DNA of 64,000 nucleotides from Evansella alkalicola (GTDB lineage Bacteria > Bacillota > Bacilli > Bacillales > Salisediminibacteriaceae), in NCBI RefSeq assembly GCF_019042735.1, contig NZ_JAHQCR010000063.1, positions 13,599 through 77,598 on the forward strand. Direction: 5' to 3'. Under the pieces are notes generated by a model. It did not search any database. It saw only the letters and a list, made by a program, of their open reading frames with translations, and was not told the DNA's origin. The translations under genes and the position numbers were made by a program. Shown piece by piece: positions 35,551-43,068 of the stretch (position 1 is its first letter; each line of letters opens with the position of its first letter).

Positions 35551-36087
35551 ATGCGAAAACTCCATGCGCTTAATTACTCATTCGAAAACTCGCAAGAAAA
35601 AAATATGACCTTCGAACAAGTTTTCCAAAGGATACTTCGTTTTATGAAACGGGACCCTAAAGGTAATTTCAGACTTATGTTTGGTACTGATTCACAGGTG
35701 CATTCTACCTACACTCGTTTTGTCACAGGCGTGGTCATTCAACAAGAGGGAAAAGGGGCCTGGGCCTGCATTCGTAAGGTAGTTATTCCTCGTCAAATGA
35801 AAAATCTACATGAGAAGATTTCATTAGAGACCTCATTAACAGAAGAAATCGCATCTATGTTTACAGAGGAAAGAAAAGATCAACTCATAGATATTGTGTT
35901 ACCACACATTTATAAAGGTGCATCGTTTACAATAGAAGGTCACATTGATATTGGCGCACAAAATCGTAATAAAACAAGACTATATGTGAGGGAAATGGTT
36001 GCAAGAATAGAGTCCATGGGGCTTGAACCTAAAATAAAACCTGAATCATATGTCGCAAGTGCCTATGCAAATCGGTTCACAAAATAG
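35551..36087 (+). CDS. ykuK: RNase H-like YkuK family protein
   Basis: 178 residues from the ATG at 35551; an upstream TTG gives 197 but has no ribosome site and B. subtilis YkuK is close to 172. Family features: MTFEQVFQRILRFMKRDPKG, MFGTDSQVHSTYTRFVTGVV (the first catalytic-type Asp of an RNase H fold), GAWACIRKVV, IEGHIDIGAQNRNKTR and the end YVASAYANRFTK. Biological substrate unknown. Its stop codon lies inside a 45-base palindrome. Confidence 0.85.
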   Translation: MRKLHALNYSFENSQEKNMTFEQVFQRILRFMKRDPKGNFRLMFGTDSQVHSTYTRFVTGVVIQQEGKGAWACIRKVVIPRQMKNLHEKISLETSLTEEIASMFTEERKDQLIDIVLPHIYKGASFTIEGHIDIGAQNRNKTRLYVREMVARIESMGLEPKIKPESYVASAYANRFTK

Positions 36088-36119
36088 TCGGGGACCTGGT
36101 CCCCGACTATTTTGTGAAC
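36075..36119. repeat. Perfect 45-base palindrome across the ykuK stop codon
   Basis: Arms of 22 bases each around a single T (36097): the left begins GTTCACAAAATAGTCGGGG, including the ykuK TAG. The centre GGGGACCTGGTCCCC is GC-rich. Could act as a terminator (the sequence after it is only weakly T-rich) or be an insertion footprint. Confidence 0.9.
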
Positions 36120-36128
36120 TTTTCAATT

Positions 36129-36184
36129 ATTAAAAAAGTGTCTCCCATATTCATATCGGAAATGCTTTGGGAGACACATTTTAT
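36129..36184 (-). terminator. Terminator of the VLRF1 gene
   Basis: GTGTCTCCCA and TGGGAGACAC pair; six T on the minus strand. May also work for ykuK. Confidence 0.85.
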
Positions 36185-36197
36185 ATTTTATATTGAT

Positions 36198-36989
36198 CTA
36201 TTGAAATACTTGAGCAAGAACTTTCGAAGATTGTGAGTTACTTAAATTTTTCATGACACACTGGTCAACATCAATTCTCACTTGCGCTTCTAAAGTACGG
36301 ACTAAGTCAGGCTCACCAATTATATAAACTGACTCCCATTTACGATCACGTTTCATTTGTTCTATTTGATTTGCCATTTTTTTATAAAATCGATTTAAAT
36401 TATTTTCAAACCTTTGCTGATAATCGTCAACATGATTGGCACTTGAAGCTATCCTATCCGTTGATGCTGCCCCTTTCTTCACTTTCCAATCATCCGTTTC
36501 TATATCAAATTCATAAACTCTCGTGTCCTTAATTTCTCCCAGTTCAGCATCATAAATCTTGATCTGATCTAAATTCGGCATGATAATCCCTGTCCTTGGA
36601 AACGCTTTCTGAAATTCTTCCAACTGATCTAATACTGGTGCCTTTTCCCAATGGAAACTTGTATCAACTGGCAATTGCAAGTAGTGAGAAGACCACAACC
36701 CTTCTTCAGAAGCAAAAATCACAACACTTTTCTGCAGGTGAGACTGATTCCCACGAATTTCCTTCTCTACTTTTCTCCTGAGTCTTTTATAACTTTTAAG
36801 CTGATCTTCTTCTCCTGATAAAACTAAATACTCCTCTAACCGCTTCAAACCATTTTTTAGTCGTATTTTCCATTCGCCCTTCTGCTGATCCTGCTCTGAC
36901 CTATCCGTATTTAAGTAAACTGACAATACACATTTTCCCTGCTCACATTGGAATTCCTTTAATGCTTTCAAATCATTGCGTAATGACAT
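36198..36989 (-). CDS. VLRF1 family aeRF1-type release factor-like protein
   Basis: 263 residues; GGGGG precedes the ATG after a short gap. The sequence LSVYLNTDR near the N-terminus, the RLKNGLKRLEEYL and VVIFASEEGLWSSHYLQLPV segments, and the central PNLDQIKIYDAELGEIKD fit the Vms1-like release factor fold annotated as VLRF1. These are thought to free stalled peptides from tRNA on the ribosome. The GGQ loop of classical factors is not evident in the same form, so activity is inferred from family only. Confidence 0.72.
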   Translation of the reverse strand: MSLRNDLKALKEFQCEQGKCVLSVYLNTDRSEQDQQKGEWKIRLKNGLKRLEEYLVLSGEEDQLKSYKRLRRKVEKEIRGNQSHLQKSVVIFASEEGLWSSHYLQLPVDTSFHWEKAPVLDQLEEFQKAFPRTGIIMPNLDQIKIYDAELGEIKDTRVYEFDIETDDWKVKKGAASTDRIASSANHVDDYQQRFENNLNRFYKKMANQIEQMKRDRKWESVYIIGEPDLVRTLEAQVRIDVDQCVMKNLSNSQSSKVLAQVFQ

Positions 36990-37178
36990 TAAGTTATTCC
37001 CCCTTCAAAATAGCATGTACAGATATGTATCCTTAAACATGCCATCTCAAACATCTTTTTTCCTTTGAATGATATGTACTGTAAGTAACTTCAATTTATG
37101 CCTGTGTATATAGGATTCGTTACATTTTTTCTTTTTTACTTCAACTTTATTTATCCACATGTGGAAAAAATCGTTTTT

Positions 37179-37386
37179 AATTTTAGTTGCGAGGTGTCGG
37201 ATCTGGAGACAGTTTGATTGCTTTTTTGTATCTTTTGTCGTTAGTTGCTTGATCTAACGACAATCCCGCTCGCTCTCCAACCTCTTTTGTCGCCAGTCAC
37301 CTCATCTAACGACATTCAACTAACCAGATCTACTTTATTTGTCTTCAGTTGGAGTTGGCTCGATATAAGCAAAATGAGCTATGGTT
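37179..37386. repeat. Short degenerate array of 52-bp hairpin repeats
   Basis: TTTGTC recurs at 37234, 37286 and 37338, exactly 52 bases apart. The first unit is a clear hairpin, TTGTCGTTAG ... CTAACGACAA; the second keeps TTGTCGCCAG ... CTAACGACA, the third is weak (TTTGTCTTCAG). A trace of another unit is seen around 37179-37215. The rest of the 530-base gene-free region has a TTATCCACA (37151-37159) and nothing else clear. Confidence 0.6.
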
Positions 37387-37449
37387 GGTTTCTGGTCATT
37401 AATCGAGGAGAACCGAATCATGTCCCTTAAAACCTATTTCCACGCCAAA

Positions 37450-37486
37450 TAAAAAAAGGATAACCACCTTGATGATGGTTACCCAA
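37450..37486 (-). terminator. Terminator of the YtxH-like gene
   Basis: GGTAACCA and TGGTTATCC form the stem, then seven T on the minus strand. Confidence 0.8.
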
Positions 37487-37519
37487 ATCTCCGTTCCTCC
37501 CCTAGAAGAAACAAATCAC

Positions 37520-37975
37520 TTATTGAATGATGTTTTCGTCCCCTGTGTCCCCTGTGTCCCATTCGTCCCCTGCTGGAAGAAGCTCGTTAGCTGATCGGGT
37601 ATCTAGCTTCCCTTGCCCTGAAAGCTTGTCCTTTAAATCACTAAATTCATGTTGTGTTTCTTTTAAGGTTTGGAGTAAAACTTGCGTATGATCCTTCATA
37701 TGCTGAGAGGTTTCCACAATTGTTTTTATATCTTCTGATGCTCCTTCCACCACTTGCGAAAGTTTATCTCCCGAAGCTTTCATTTGTGCGATAATTTGTT
37801 CACGATTGTCCTTTACAACAGAATACAGCTGCTTAGACTGATTTTTTATATTGTACATGTTATCCGAAAGCTTTGTCCGCGCCCTCTTATTTGATATCAG
37901 ATAAATTGAACCTGCCACTGCCCCTAGAATGAACGTTTTCTTCACCCAACTGCTCTTATTATTTTGCTCAGTCAT
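37520..37975 (-). CDS. YtxH domain-containing protein
   Basis: 151 residues. A short N-terminal hydrophobic segment with glycines (VKKTFILGAVAGSIYLI) followed by the basic SNKRARTKL, as in YtxH proteins, then a long amphipathic helix (residues 45-120) and an acidic tail containing the small repeat GDTGD. Probably a membrane-bound coiled-coil protein of general stress type. The coding repeats of the tail (CCCTGTGTC units) may vary between strains. Confidence 0.72.
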   Translation of the reverse strand: MTEQNNKSSWVKKTFILGAVAGSIYLISNKRARTKLSDNMYNIKNQSKQLYSVVKDNREQIIAQMKASGDKLSQVVEGASEDIKTIVETSQHMKDHTQVLLQTLKETQHEFSDLKDKLSGQGKLDTRSANELLPAGDEWDTGDTGDENIIQ

Positions 37976-38109
37976 GATTGTTTCCCTCCATTCACGTTTT
38001 ATTGTTTCTTACTTTATATTTTACCAATTAATTAAATCTCGAAACAATATTTATAAAACGAGGAAATACTAAAGTGCCAGTAACTCCAAAAGTGCATACT
38101 CATTCATTG

Positions 38110-39075
38110 TTAAATGACTCTATATTTTAATACTCCGTCACCTTCTACCCTTTCCACTTCTTTCCTCTCTTCTAATAAATCAAGATGACCAAGAGTTTCA
38201 GAAAACGTCAATGCAGCTTGCTTTTCAATAATGTGGGCGTATTTTTTCTTGCATAGCTCAAAGCAACTTATTGGGTCAGACCCCATCATACTTTTAAACT
38301 GTTTTGCTTTCTTATCTTGTTCAGCTAAACGTGTTTTTATTAAAGTTTTAGGGTCCGTTACTGCTTCTCCATGACCTGAATAGGCTATATCAATATGCAT
38401 GCACTTTTCCATCGATTGTCTATATTGGAGCAATGTACGTGGCCTCTCTTCCCCATCTTCATAAGGCGCTTCAATAATAGCATTGGAAGATATATGTTTG
38501 ATTAAATGGTCACCTGATATTAACAATCCATCCTCACGATAAAGGGAAATGTGACTTTGTGCATGACCAGGAGTTTCAATGACAGACCACCCATCAAGAA
38601 AACTTAGCTTGTCTCCCTCCTCTAATACTTTATCCACAGTCCCTTTAGCCGAATAACTTAAGAGTTTCTTATTGTTTCGTTCTATTTCTGAAATAATTGC
38701 CTCACTAACCCCATGCTTTCGATATAGACCGTTTAAGAATCCCCTTGTCTTTTGCAAAAAATTTGTATCCGAATTTAACCAAGGCTTCACTTTTCTGTGG
38801 GCATATACTTTTGCATGTGGAATAAATTCTTCTAGTAAACCTATGTGATCGGGATGATGGTGTGTTAAAATAACAACTTCAATGTCTTTCAGTTGAAGTC
38901 TTTGTTCTTTTAAATACAGTTTTAATGCAGCTAGTGCCTCTGGTGTCTTTGGGCCCACATCTACCAAAGTCAATGCATTTCCTTTAATGAGATATGAATT
39001 TACTGGACCAACTAAAAATGGTGTTGGTAATGTCATTTTTATGATATCTTTTGAAACTTCGCAAACCTGGGACAT
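38110..39075 (-). CDS. MBL fold metallo-hydrolase
   Basis: 321 residues from the ATG at 39075, preceded by GAGGAGCGG. The zinc motif is THHHPDHIGL, with the other ligands in ETPGHAQSH, ISGDHLI and YSGHGE. The C-terminal ~80 residues form the winged-helix-like extension seen in LACTB2/YmaE-type hydrolases. It probably hydrolyses a thioester or phosphodiester. A sequence close to the FadR operator overlaps its promoter region, suggesting a role in fatty-acid use. Confidence 0.87.
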   Translation of the reverse strand: MSQVCEVSKDIIKMTLPTPFLVGPVNSYLIKGNALTLVDVGPKTPEALAALKLYLKEQRLQLKDIEVVILTHHHPDHIGLLEEFIPHAKVYAHRKVKPWLNSDTNFLQKTRGFLNGLYRKHGVSEAIISEIERNNKKLLSYSAKGTVDKVLEEGDKLSFLDGWSVIETPGHAQSHISLYREDGLLISGDHLIKHISSNAIIEAPYEDGEERPRTLLQYRQSMEKCMHIDIAYSGHGEAVTDPKTLIKTRLAEQDKKAKQFKSMMGSDPISCFELCKKKYAHIIEKQAALTFSETLGHLDLLEERKEVERVEGDGVLKYRVI

Positions 39076-39093
39076 ATTTCCGCTCCTCAACTA

Positions 39094-39111
39094 ATAATGA
39101 ATAACCATTCA
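39094..39111 (-). promoter_or_regulatory. FadR-like operator before the MBL hydrolase gene
   Basis: ATAATGAATAACCATTCA matches 15 of 18 positions of the B. subtilis FadR consensus TGAATGAMTANTCATTCA as I remember it. It lies 19 bases before the start codon. Confidence 0.5.
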
Positions 39112-39173
39112 TTTTTTTACTATATTTTAACTTACTTTAACTAAAAAGTCATATAATAATGTCCACAGCCTAC

Positions 39174-39367
39174 TTACCCACATATATGTTAACAATGTGG
39201 ATAACTAACAAAAATACTAGTATTAAATATAATTTTAGTTGTGGATAAAATTTTAATCAAAATATGTGGATAACTTTAAGTAAATCTGTGGATAATGTTA
39301 GTAACTATCTTGATGTTTTATATATAAACAATTTTACTGTGGATTAACTTGTGGATATTGTGGAAAA
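39174..39367. other. DnaA-box cluster
   Basis: Four exact TGTGGATAA (complement of TTATCCACA) begin at 39196, 39240, 39265 and 39287; one-mismatch boxes begin at 39338, 39350 and 39359, all on the same strand. A further one-mismatch box in the opposite direction is at 39174. The region is very AT-rich and has no gene from 39076 to 39520. There is no dnaA, dnaN or rpmH nearby, so it is not the standard origin. It resembles the DnaA-box clusters outside oriC described in B. subtilis, which bind DnaA and lower initiation. Confidence 0.8.
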
Positions 39368-39520
39368 AATTATTTATGCGTGAAAAATAATTGTTTAGTT
39401 GTATTCTAAAAGTCCATACAAAATGTTCAGAAATTTGTAACAGGTTTCACATGTATTGATAGTAATATATTATATAATTTAATAGAAAGAAAATTTAGAT
39501 AAAAAAGGGCTGATGTAAAA

Positions 39521-39658
39521 ATGAGAAAGCGCTTCCAGAAAAGTTTTGAAGAATTAGTGGAAGAAAACAAGAAACAATTATTAGAAGACGACAGAGCAAT
39601 TGAATTAATTGAAAAAAAAGTTGAGGACAAACTACATCAAGAATTACAAGAAGCATAA
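39521..39658 (+). CDS. FbpB family small basic protein
   Basis: 45 residues, starting MRKRFQKSFEELVEENKK and followed by QLLEDDRAIELIEKKVEDKL, the pattern of FbpB family proteins. AAGGG is 12 bases before the ATG; TATAAT at 39473-39478 may be the -10. In B. subtilis FbpB acts with FsrA RNA in iron sparing. A second Fbp-type gene (FbpA-like) is at 18376. A TTGATAGTAATATATTA upstream only loosely resembles a Fur box. Downstream of the DnaA-box cluster. Confidence 0.78.
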   Translation: MRKRFQKSFEELVEENKKQLLEDDRAIELIEKKVEDKLHQELQEA

Positions 39659-39699
39659 TTTGTCTTATGCAATTTAAAAAAATACATGATAGATTATAC

Positions 39700-39734
39700 T
39701 AAAAAAGACCTTTATCACTTGAAGGTCTTTTTTA
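39700..39734. terminator. Bidirectional terminator between fbpB and the SCP2 gene
   Basis: AAAAAAGACCTT and AAGGTCTTTTTT form the stem with a nine-base loop; suitable for both convergent genes. Confidence 0.88.
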
Positions 39735-39748
39735 GCATCTTAAAGGAA

Positions 39749-40075
39749 TTACTGATATTTTTTTAGTAAGGAATGCAATTTAAGTGCTAATGATAAGTCC
39801 CCTCGTACTTTTAATTTACCACTCATGTAAGCCATAGTAGGATTTAAGTTACCTTCCACTAGTTTCTTAAAATTTTCCTCATTCATTTCAATGGTGATTT
39901 TTGGATCATACTTCTCTTCTTTAACAAAATCAACTTCTTTATTTTCAATTTTTAACTGGTACACAACATCTGTTCCAGAAAGATTAAACTGATATATGAC
40001 ATTCATATCTCCCAGGTGGCTTGGATCCTCTTTCATCTTATCTAATAAGTCTTGAAACATATCTTTCACTGACAT
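39749..40075 (-). CDS. SCP2 sterol-binding domain protein
   Basis: 108 residues: one SCP2 domain. Typical segments are VIYQFNLSGTDVVYQLKIEN, DPKITIEMNEENFKKLVEG and the end LNPTMAYMSGKLKVRGDLSL. The fold carries lipids or acyl chains. An 18-base FadR-like operator lies 23 bases before the start, which supports a role in fatty-acid metabolism. Confidence 0.87.
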   Translation of the reverse strand: MSVKDMFQDLLDKMKEDPSHLGDMNVIYQFNLSGTDVVYQLKIENKEVDFVKEEKYDPKITIEMNEENFKKLVEGNLNPTMAYMSGKLKVRGDLSLALKLHSLLKKYQ

Positions 40076-40097
40076 TTTGCTTCCCCCTTAAAATTAA

Positions 40098-40115
40098 TGA
40101 TTGAACATTCATTCA
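40098..40115 (-). promoter_or_regulatory. FadR-like operator before the SCP2 gene
   Basis: TGATTGAACATTCATTCA matches 16 of 18 positions of the remembered B. subtilis FadR consensus TGAATGAMTANTCATTCA. Confidence 0.55.
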
Positions 40116-40179
40116 TTTACTAATTAGATATATATTTACAAAATCCTCTAAATATTTTTATATGCTTAAAAAATTTTGT

Positions 40180-40316
40180 CTACCGTGAAGATACTAATAT
40201 TGTGTTGGTGTTGGTAACAGTCCATACGCTTTCACGCAAGGTACAAGTGCGACATATGCTCATTCTTTGCCGTGTCTTCTTTGCCGTAGACGGCTGCTGA
40301 GGCACCTGAGCATCCT
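40180..40316 (+). repeat. Mosaic copy of a dispersed intergenic repeat
   Basis: The left part (TACCGTGAAGATACTAATAT to AACAGTCCATACGCTTTCA) matches the elements at 33290 and 57138; the right part (CACGCAAGGTACAAGTGCGA onwards to GGCTGCTGAGG) matches the element at the window's right end (63934 on). It abuts the stop codon of plsC. Confidence 0.75.
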
Positions 40317-40318
40317 CT

Positions 40319-41062
40319 TTATACCGTTCTCTTCTTTTGTTCTTCATGATAAAGCTGATCTTCAATTTGGTTTTGAACGATCTCAGCAAGCTGTATAACA
40401 TCCATATCCGGATACTCTTGGTGTACTCTGATAGGCTTAGATATTGTTACATGGACCTCTGCCGGCTTTATGAAGTTGTTATTAGCCTCCATTAAGCGAT
40501 ACGATCCATCAATAGTTATTGGTAGGATAGTGGCCTTAGATCTAGTCGCCAGTTTAAAGCTGCCTTTTTTAAATCTGGAAACAGGGCCCCCTTTACTTCT
40601 TGTCCCCTCTGGAAAAATGACGATGTCTTGTCCCTGTTCTAACTTTTTGGCGCCTTCCAAAATAGATTTTACAGCTTGCCTTCGATTACTTCTGTCCATA
40701 AAAATACAGTCTAAATGCTCCATCCACGTCCTTATAAGGGGGATTTTCTTCACTTCTTTCTTAGAAATAAAACCAATTTTTCTATTTAAGCTAGATAAAA
40801 GTATCGGAATATCAAAGTTCCCTTGATGATTACTTACAATTAAGACCGTTTCATCTGGTACATTTTCTAAACCATGGATATGTACTTTTGCCCCAGCCTT
40901 CCTGAGTAAAAAATCCGCCCAATTTTTTGTAACCTTTATTACATGTTCTTCATGTCCCTTTTCATTGCCTTGTCTTCGTAATCTTGTTGCTTTCATTAAA
41001 CTAGGAATTGCAACAATTAAATAAGCAAAAAAGTAAAAAAACCATAATATAGTCCTCATCAT
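40319..41062 (-). CDS. plsC: 1-acyl-sn-glycerol-3-phosphate acyltransferase PlsC
   Basis: 247 residues from the ATG at 41062, six bases after GAGG; the ATG at 41068 overlaps the ribosome site. An N-terminal membrane helix (TILWFFYFFAYLIVAI) precedes the acyltransferase motifs NHQGNFD (HX4D with Gln), FMDRSNRR, FPEGTRS and ATILPITIDG. It makes phosphatidic acid from lysophosphatidic acid and acyl carriers at the membrane. The stop codon touches an intergenic repeat, and the last residues (EEQKKRTV) may be affected by that insertion. Confidence 0.9.
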   Translation of the reverse strand: MMRTILWFFYFFAYLIVAIPSLMKATRLRRQGNEKGHEEHVIKVTKNWADFLLRKAGAKVHIHGLENVPDETVLIVSNHQGNFDIPILLSSLNRKIGFISKKEVKKIPLIRTWMEHLDCIFMDRSNRRQAVKSILEGAKKLEQGQDIVIFPEGTRSKGGPVSRFKKGSFKLATRSKATILPITIDGSYRLMEANNNFIKPAEVHVTISKPIRVHQEYPDMDVIQLAEIVQNQIEDQLYHEEQKKRTV

Positions 41063-41191
41063 TTTCATCCTCACAAAATTATAGATATGTTGCCCAAGAA
41101 TTAATTTGTTGGGACATACGAACCGATAAATATAATAATACAAAAACAACTGTACTTCTGACAACGATAAACTTTTCAGGTTCACCCTAGC

Positions 41192-41238
41192 TTTAGTCAA
41201 AAAAAAGAAAAGGGGGGAGGACCCTTTTCTTTTGACAA
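41192..41238 (-). terminator. Terminator after the 81-residue hypothetical gene
   Basis: AGAAAAGGG and CCCTTTTCT with outer GTCAAAA/TTTTGAC; eight T on the minus strand. Confidence 0.8.
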
Positions 41239-41304
41239 ATAGGAGGTTTAATTTACCTCCATCTATAATTGTTACAGCTAATAACACTAAGTACTTTTTT
41301 CAAA

Positions 41305-41550
41305 TTATTCACATGCAGGATTTCTCGGAATTTTTGTTACGGAAATGTCATTGATCATTCGCGTGCTTCTCTTAATAATGCATACGAAGTTAATAGTCCA
41401 AATATATGAAGGGATATCATTAGTATCCTCGAACATCATCGCTTCAAACTCATCACCTATCAAATCCTCAAAAATCTCCTGAGTGTAAGTTTCTGTATCT
41501 GTGGAGAAGTCTACCCATTCGCATAAAAGCTTTCTATTTGAAGTTTTCAT
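41305..41550 (-). CDS. Hypothetical protein, 81 residues
   Basis: ATG at 41550 with AAAGGAG ten bases before; a GTG three codons earlier is too near that site. Sequence features: CEWVDFSTDTETYTQEIFED, an acidic middle, and a hydrophobic SYIWTINFVCIIKR. The end is KIPRNPACE. No family recognised; the good ribosome site and terminator support a real gene. Confidence 0.65.
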   Translation of the reverse strand: MKTSNRKLLCEWVDFSTDTETYTQEIFEDLIGDEFEAMMFEDTNDIPSYIWTINFVCIIKRSTRMINDISVTKIPRNPACE

Positions 41551-41717
41551 CCCTATCACATCTCCTTTCTTTACTTAATTATATAATAACATGAGAATGT
41601 ACATACACACATGTGAAGTGTTGAACAATATGTGTCTCTTTTTTAATCGATTACTCCTTGGTATGATGAATATAATGATTTTATACGATTATTAACTAAG
41701 TGAGGTGGTCAATTAAT

Positions 41718-42917
41718 ATGAAGATCAGGAAACTCGTTAAGGAAGAGCTTGATTATAGTTTTAGCATGTCCGAATTTGCATTTCAGTATGAATTATCTGG
41801 TGAAGATCGAGAAAAGAGGAAAAAGTGGGCGAAGCCTGAAAACACATGGGTGATAGAAGAAGATAACAACATTATCTCTAAGGCAACCATTCTACCATTA
41901 GAAACATACATACTAGGAAAAAAAGTACCTATGGGGGGCGTCTCTGGTGTTGTTACATGGCCTGAACATCGTCGAAGTGGGAACGTTAAAAAGCTATTAG
42001 CTCATTGCCTTGAAACGATGAAAGACAATGGTCAGATCGTCTCCTTTCTCTATCCTTTTTCCATTCCATTTTACAGAAAAATGGGGTGGGAACTGTTTGC
42101 TGATCAACAAACGATAACGTTAACAAGGGATCAGCTGCCTCCACGAAAAGACACAACTGGCTACATTAAACGTGTGGACCAAAACCATCACTATATTGAT
42201 GAAGTTTATCAAGCATGGGCGAAACAATTTAATGGGACACTCGCACGTGATGAGAATTGGTGGAATCAGTCCATATTTACTCGAAAAAAAGGAAATATAG
42301 GAGTTTATTATAATAGTACTCATGAGGCAAGGGGCTATATTATTTACTCCATCAAATCTAATTTGATGAAAGTCCATGAACTCATCTATCTTGATCCTGA
42401 AGCTAGGGACGGCTTGTGGACATTCATTTCGAACCATGATTCTATGCTGGAAAAACTGGAGATCATTGTACCACCAAATTCAGGCCTGCCTTTTATTTTG
42501 CATGACCCTAAAGTGAAAAGGGAAATTAAGTCTTATTTCATGGCTCGAATTGTAGATGTAGAGAAGTTCTTAACTTTATTCTCTTTTGTTGATGAGAAAG
42601 ACAAATCAACAATTATTCTTCATATAACAGATGATTTTTGCAAATGGAATGATGGAACTTATTTCATCCATCCGGTCAACACAACTGAGACTGAGGCAAA
42701 AATTGAGTTTTATCCATCAAAATCAGTAGGCTCATGCCAGCACCCTCCTAAAAAGGGAATTCGTCTCTCTGTTCAAACGTTAACGGCTCTTCTACTTAAT
42801 TCTCAATCAATGGATACTTTACTCCAAGAGGATTTTGTATTGGGGGATCACAACACTGCTAAGAGACTATCTAATAGTTTTCAAAAACAACAGCCGTTCA
42901 TTCACGATTTCTTTTAA
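41718..42917 (+). CDS. Eis-like GNAT N-acetyltransferase with SCP2-like C-terminus
   Basis: 399 residues from the ATG at 41718, behind GAGGTGG; a GTG six codons earlier is not favoured. The N-terminal GNAT domain has VSGVVTWPEHRRSGNVKKLL (acetyl-CoA loop) and YPFSIPFYRKMGWELF; a second degenerate GNAT half and an SCP2-like C-terminal domain follow, with the Eis-type ending (HDFF) that carries the terminal carboxylate used in catalysis. Eis proteins acetylate amines such as aminoglycosides; the true substrate here is unknown. Confidence 0.88.
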   Translation: MKIRKLVKEELDYSFSMSEFAFQYELSGEDREKRKKWAKPENTWVIEEDNNIISKATILPLETYILGKKVPMGGVSGVVTWPEHRRSGNVKKLLAHCLETMKDNGQIVSFLYPFSIPFYRKMGWELFADQQTITLTRDQLPPRKDTTGYIKRVDQNHHYIDEVYQAWAKQFNGTLARDENWWNQSIFTRKKGNIGVYYNSTHEARGYIIYSIKSNLMKVHELIYLDPEARDGLWTFISNHDSMLEKLEIIVPPNSGLPFILHDPKVKREIKSYFMARIVDVEKFLTLFSFVDEKDKSTIILHITDDFCKWNDGTYFIHPVNTTETEAKIEFYPSKSVGSCQHPPKKGIRLSVQTLTALLLNSQSMDTLLQEDFVLGDHNTAKRLSNSFQKQQPFIHDFF

Positions 42918-42954
42918 ATTTAGGATGATATTAAGTATTTATCATTAACGTTAA

Positions 42955-42985
42955 AGAGGCTGTTCCACCTTTTGGAACTGCCTCT
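42955..42985. terminator. Hairpin between the Eis-like and ALDH genes
   Basis: AGAGGC(T)GTTCCA pairs with TGGAAC(T)GCCTCT. The following T-runs are short on both strands, so termination is only likely. Confidence 0.5.
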
Positions 42986-43068
42986 GCATGTAGATAAAAT
43001 ATATACTATATTTTTCAACGCAATTTCTTTTGTGATCTAGCAAAAGAATAGATCTGCCGACCATACCT

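Noticed and set aside
37245..37430. 61-codon open frame in the 37-kb gap
   Set aside because: Overlaps the degenerate hairpin array and has no start signals.
39174..39367. Chromosomal replication origin
   Set aside because: Many DnaA boxes, but no dnaA, dnaN, rpmH or gyrB nearby and no clear unwinding element with DnaA-trio; a titration or regulatory cluster is more likely.
40180..40401. 73-codon minus-strand frame next to plsC
   Set aside because: Made of the dispersed repeat and the out-of-frame end of plsC; a similar peptide at 57121 comes from the other repeat copy.
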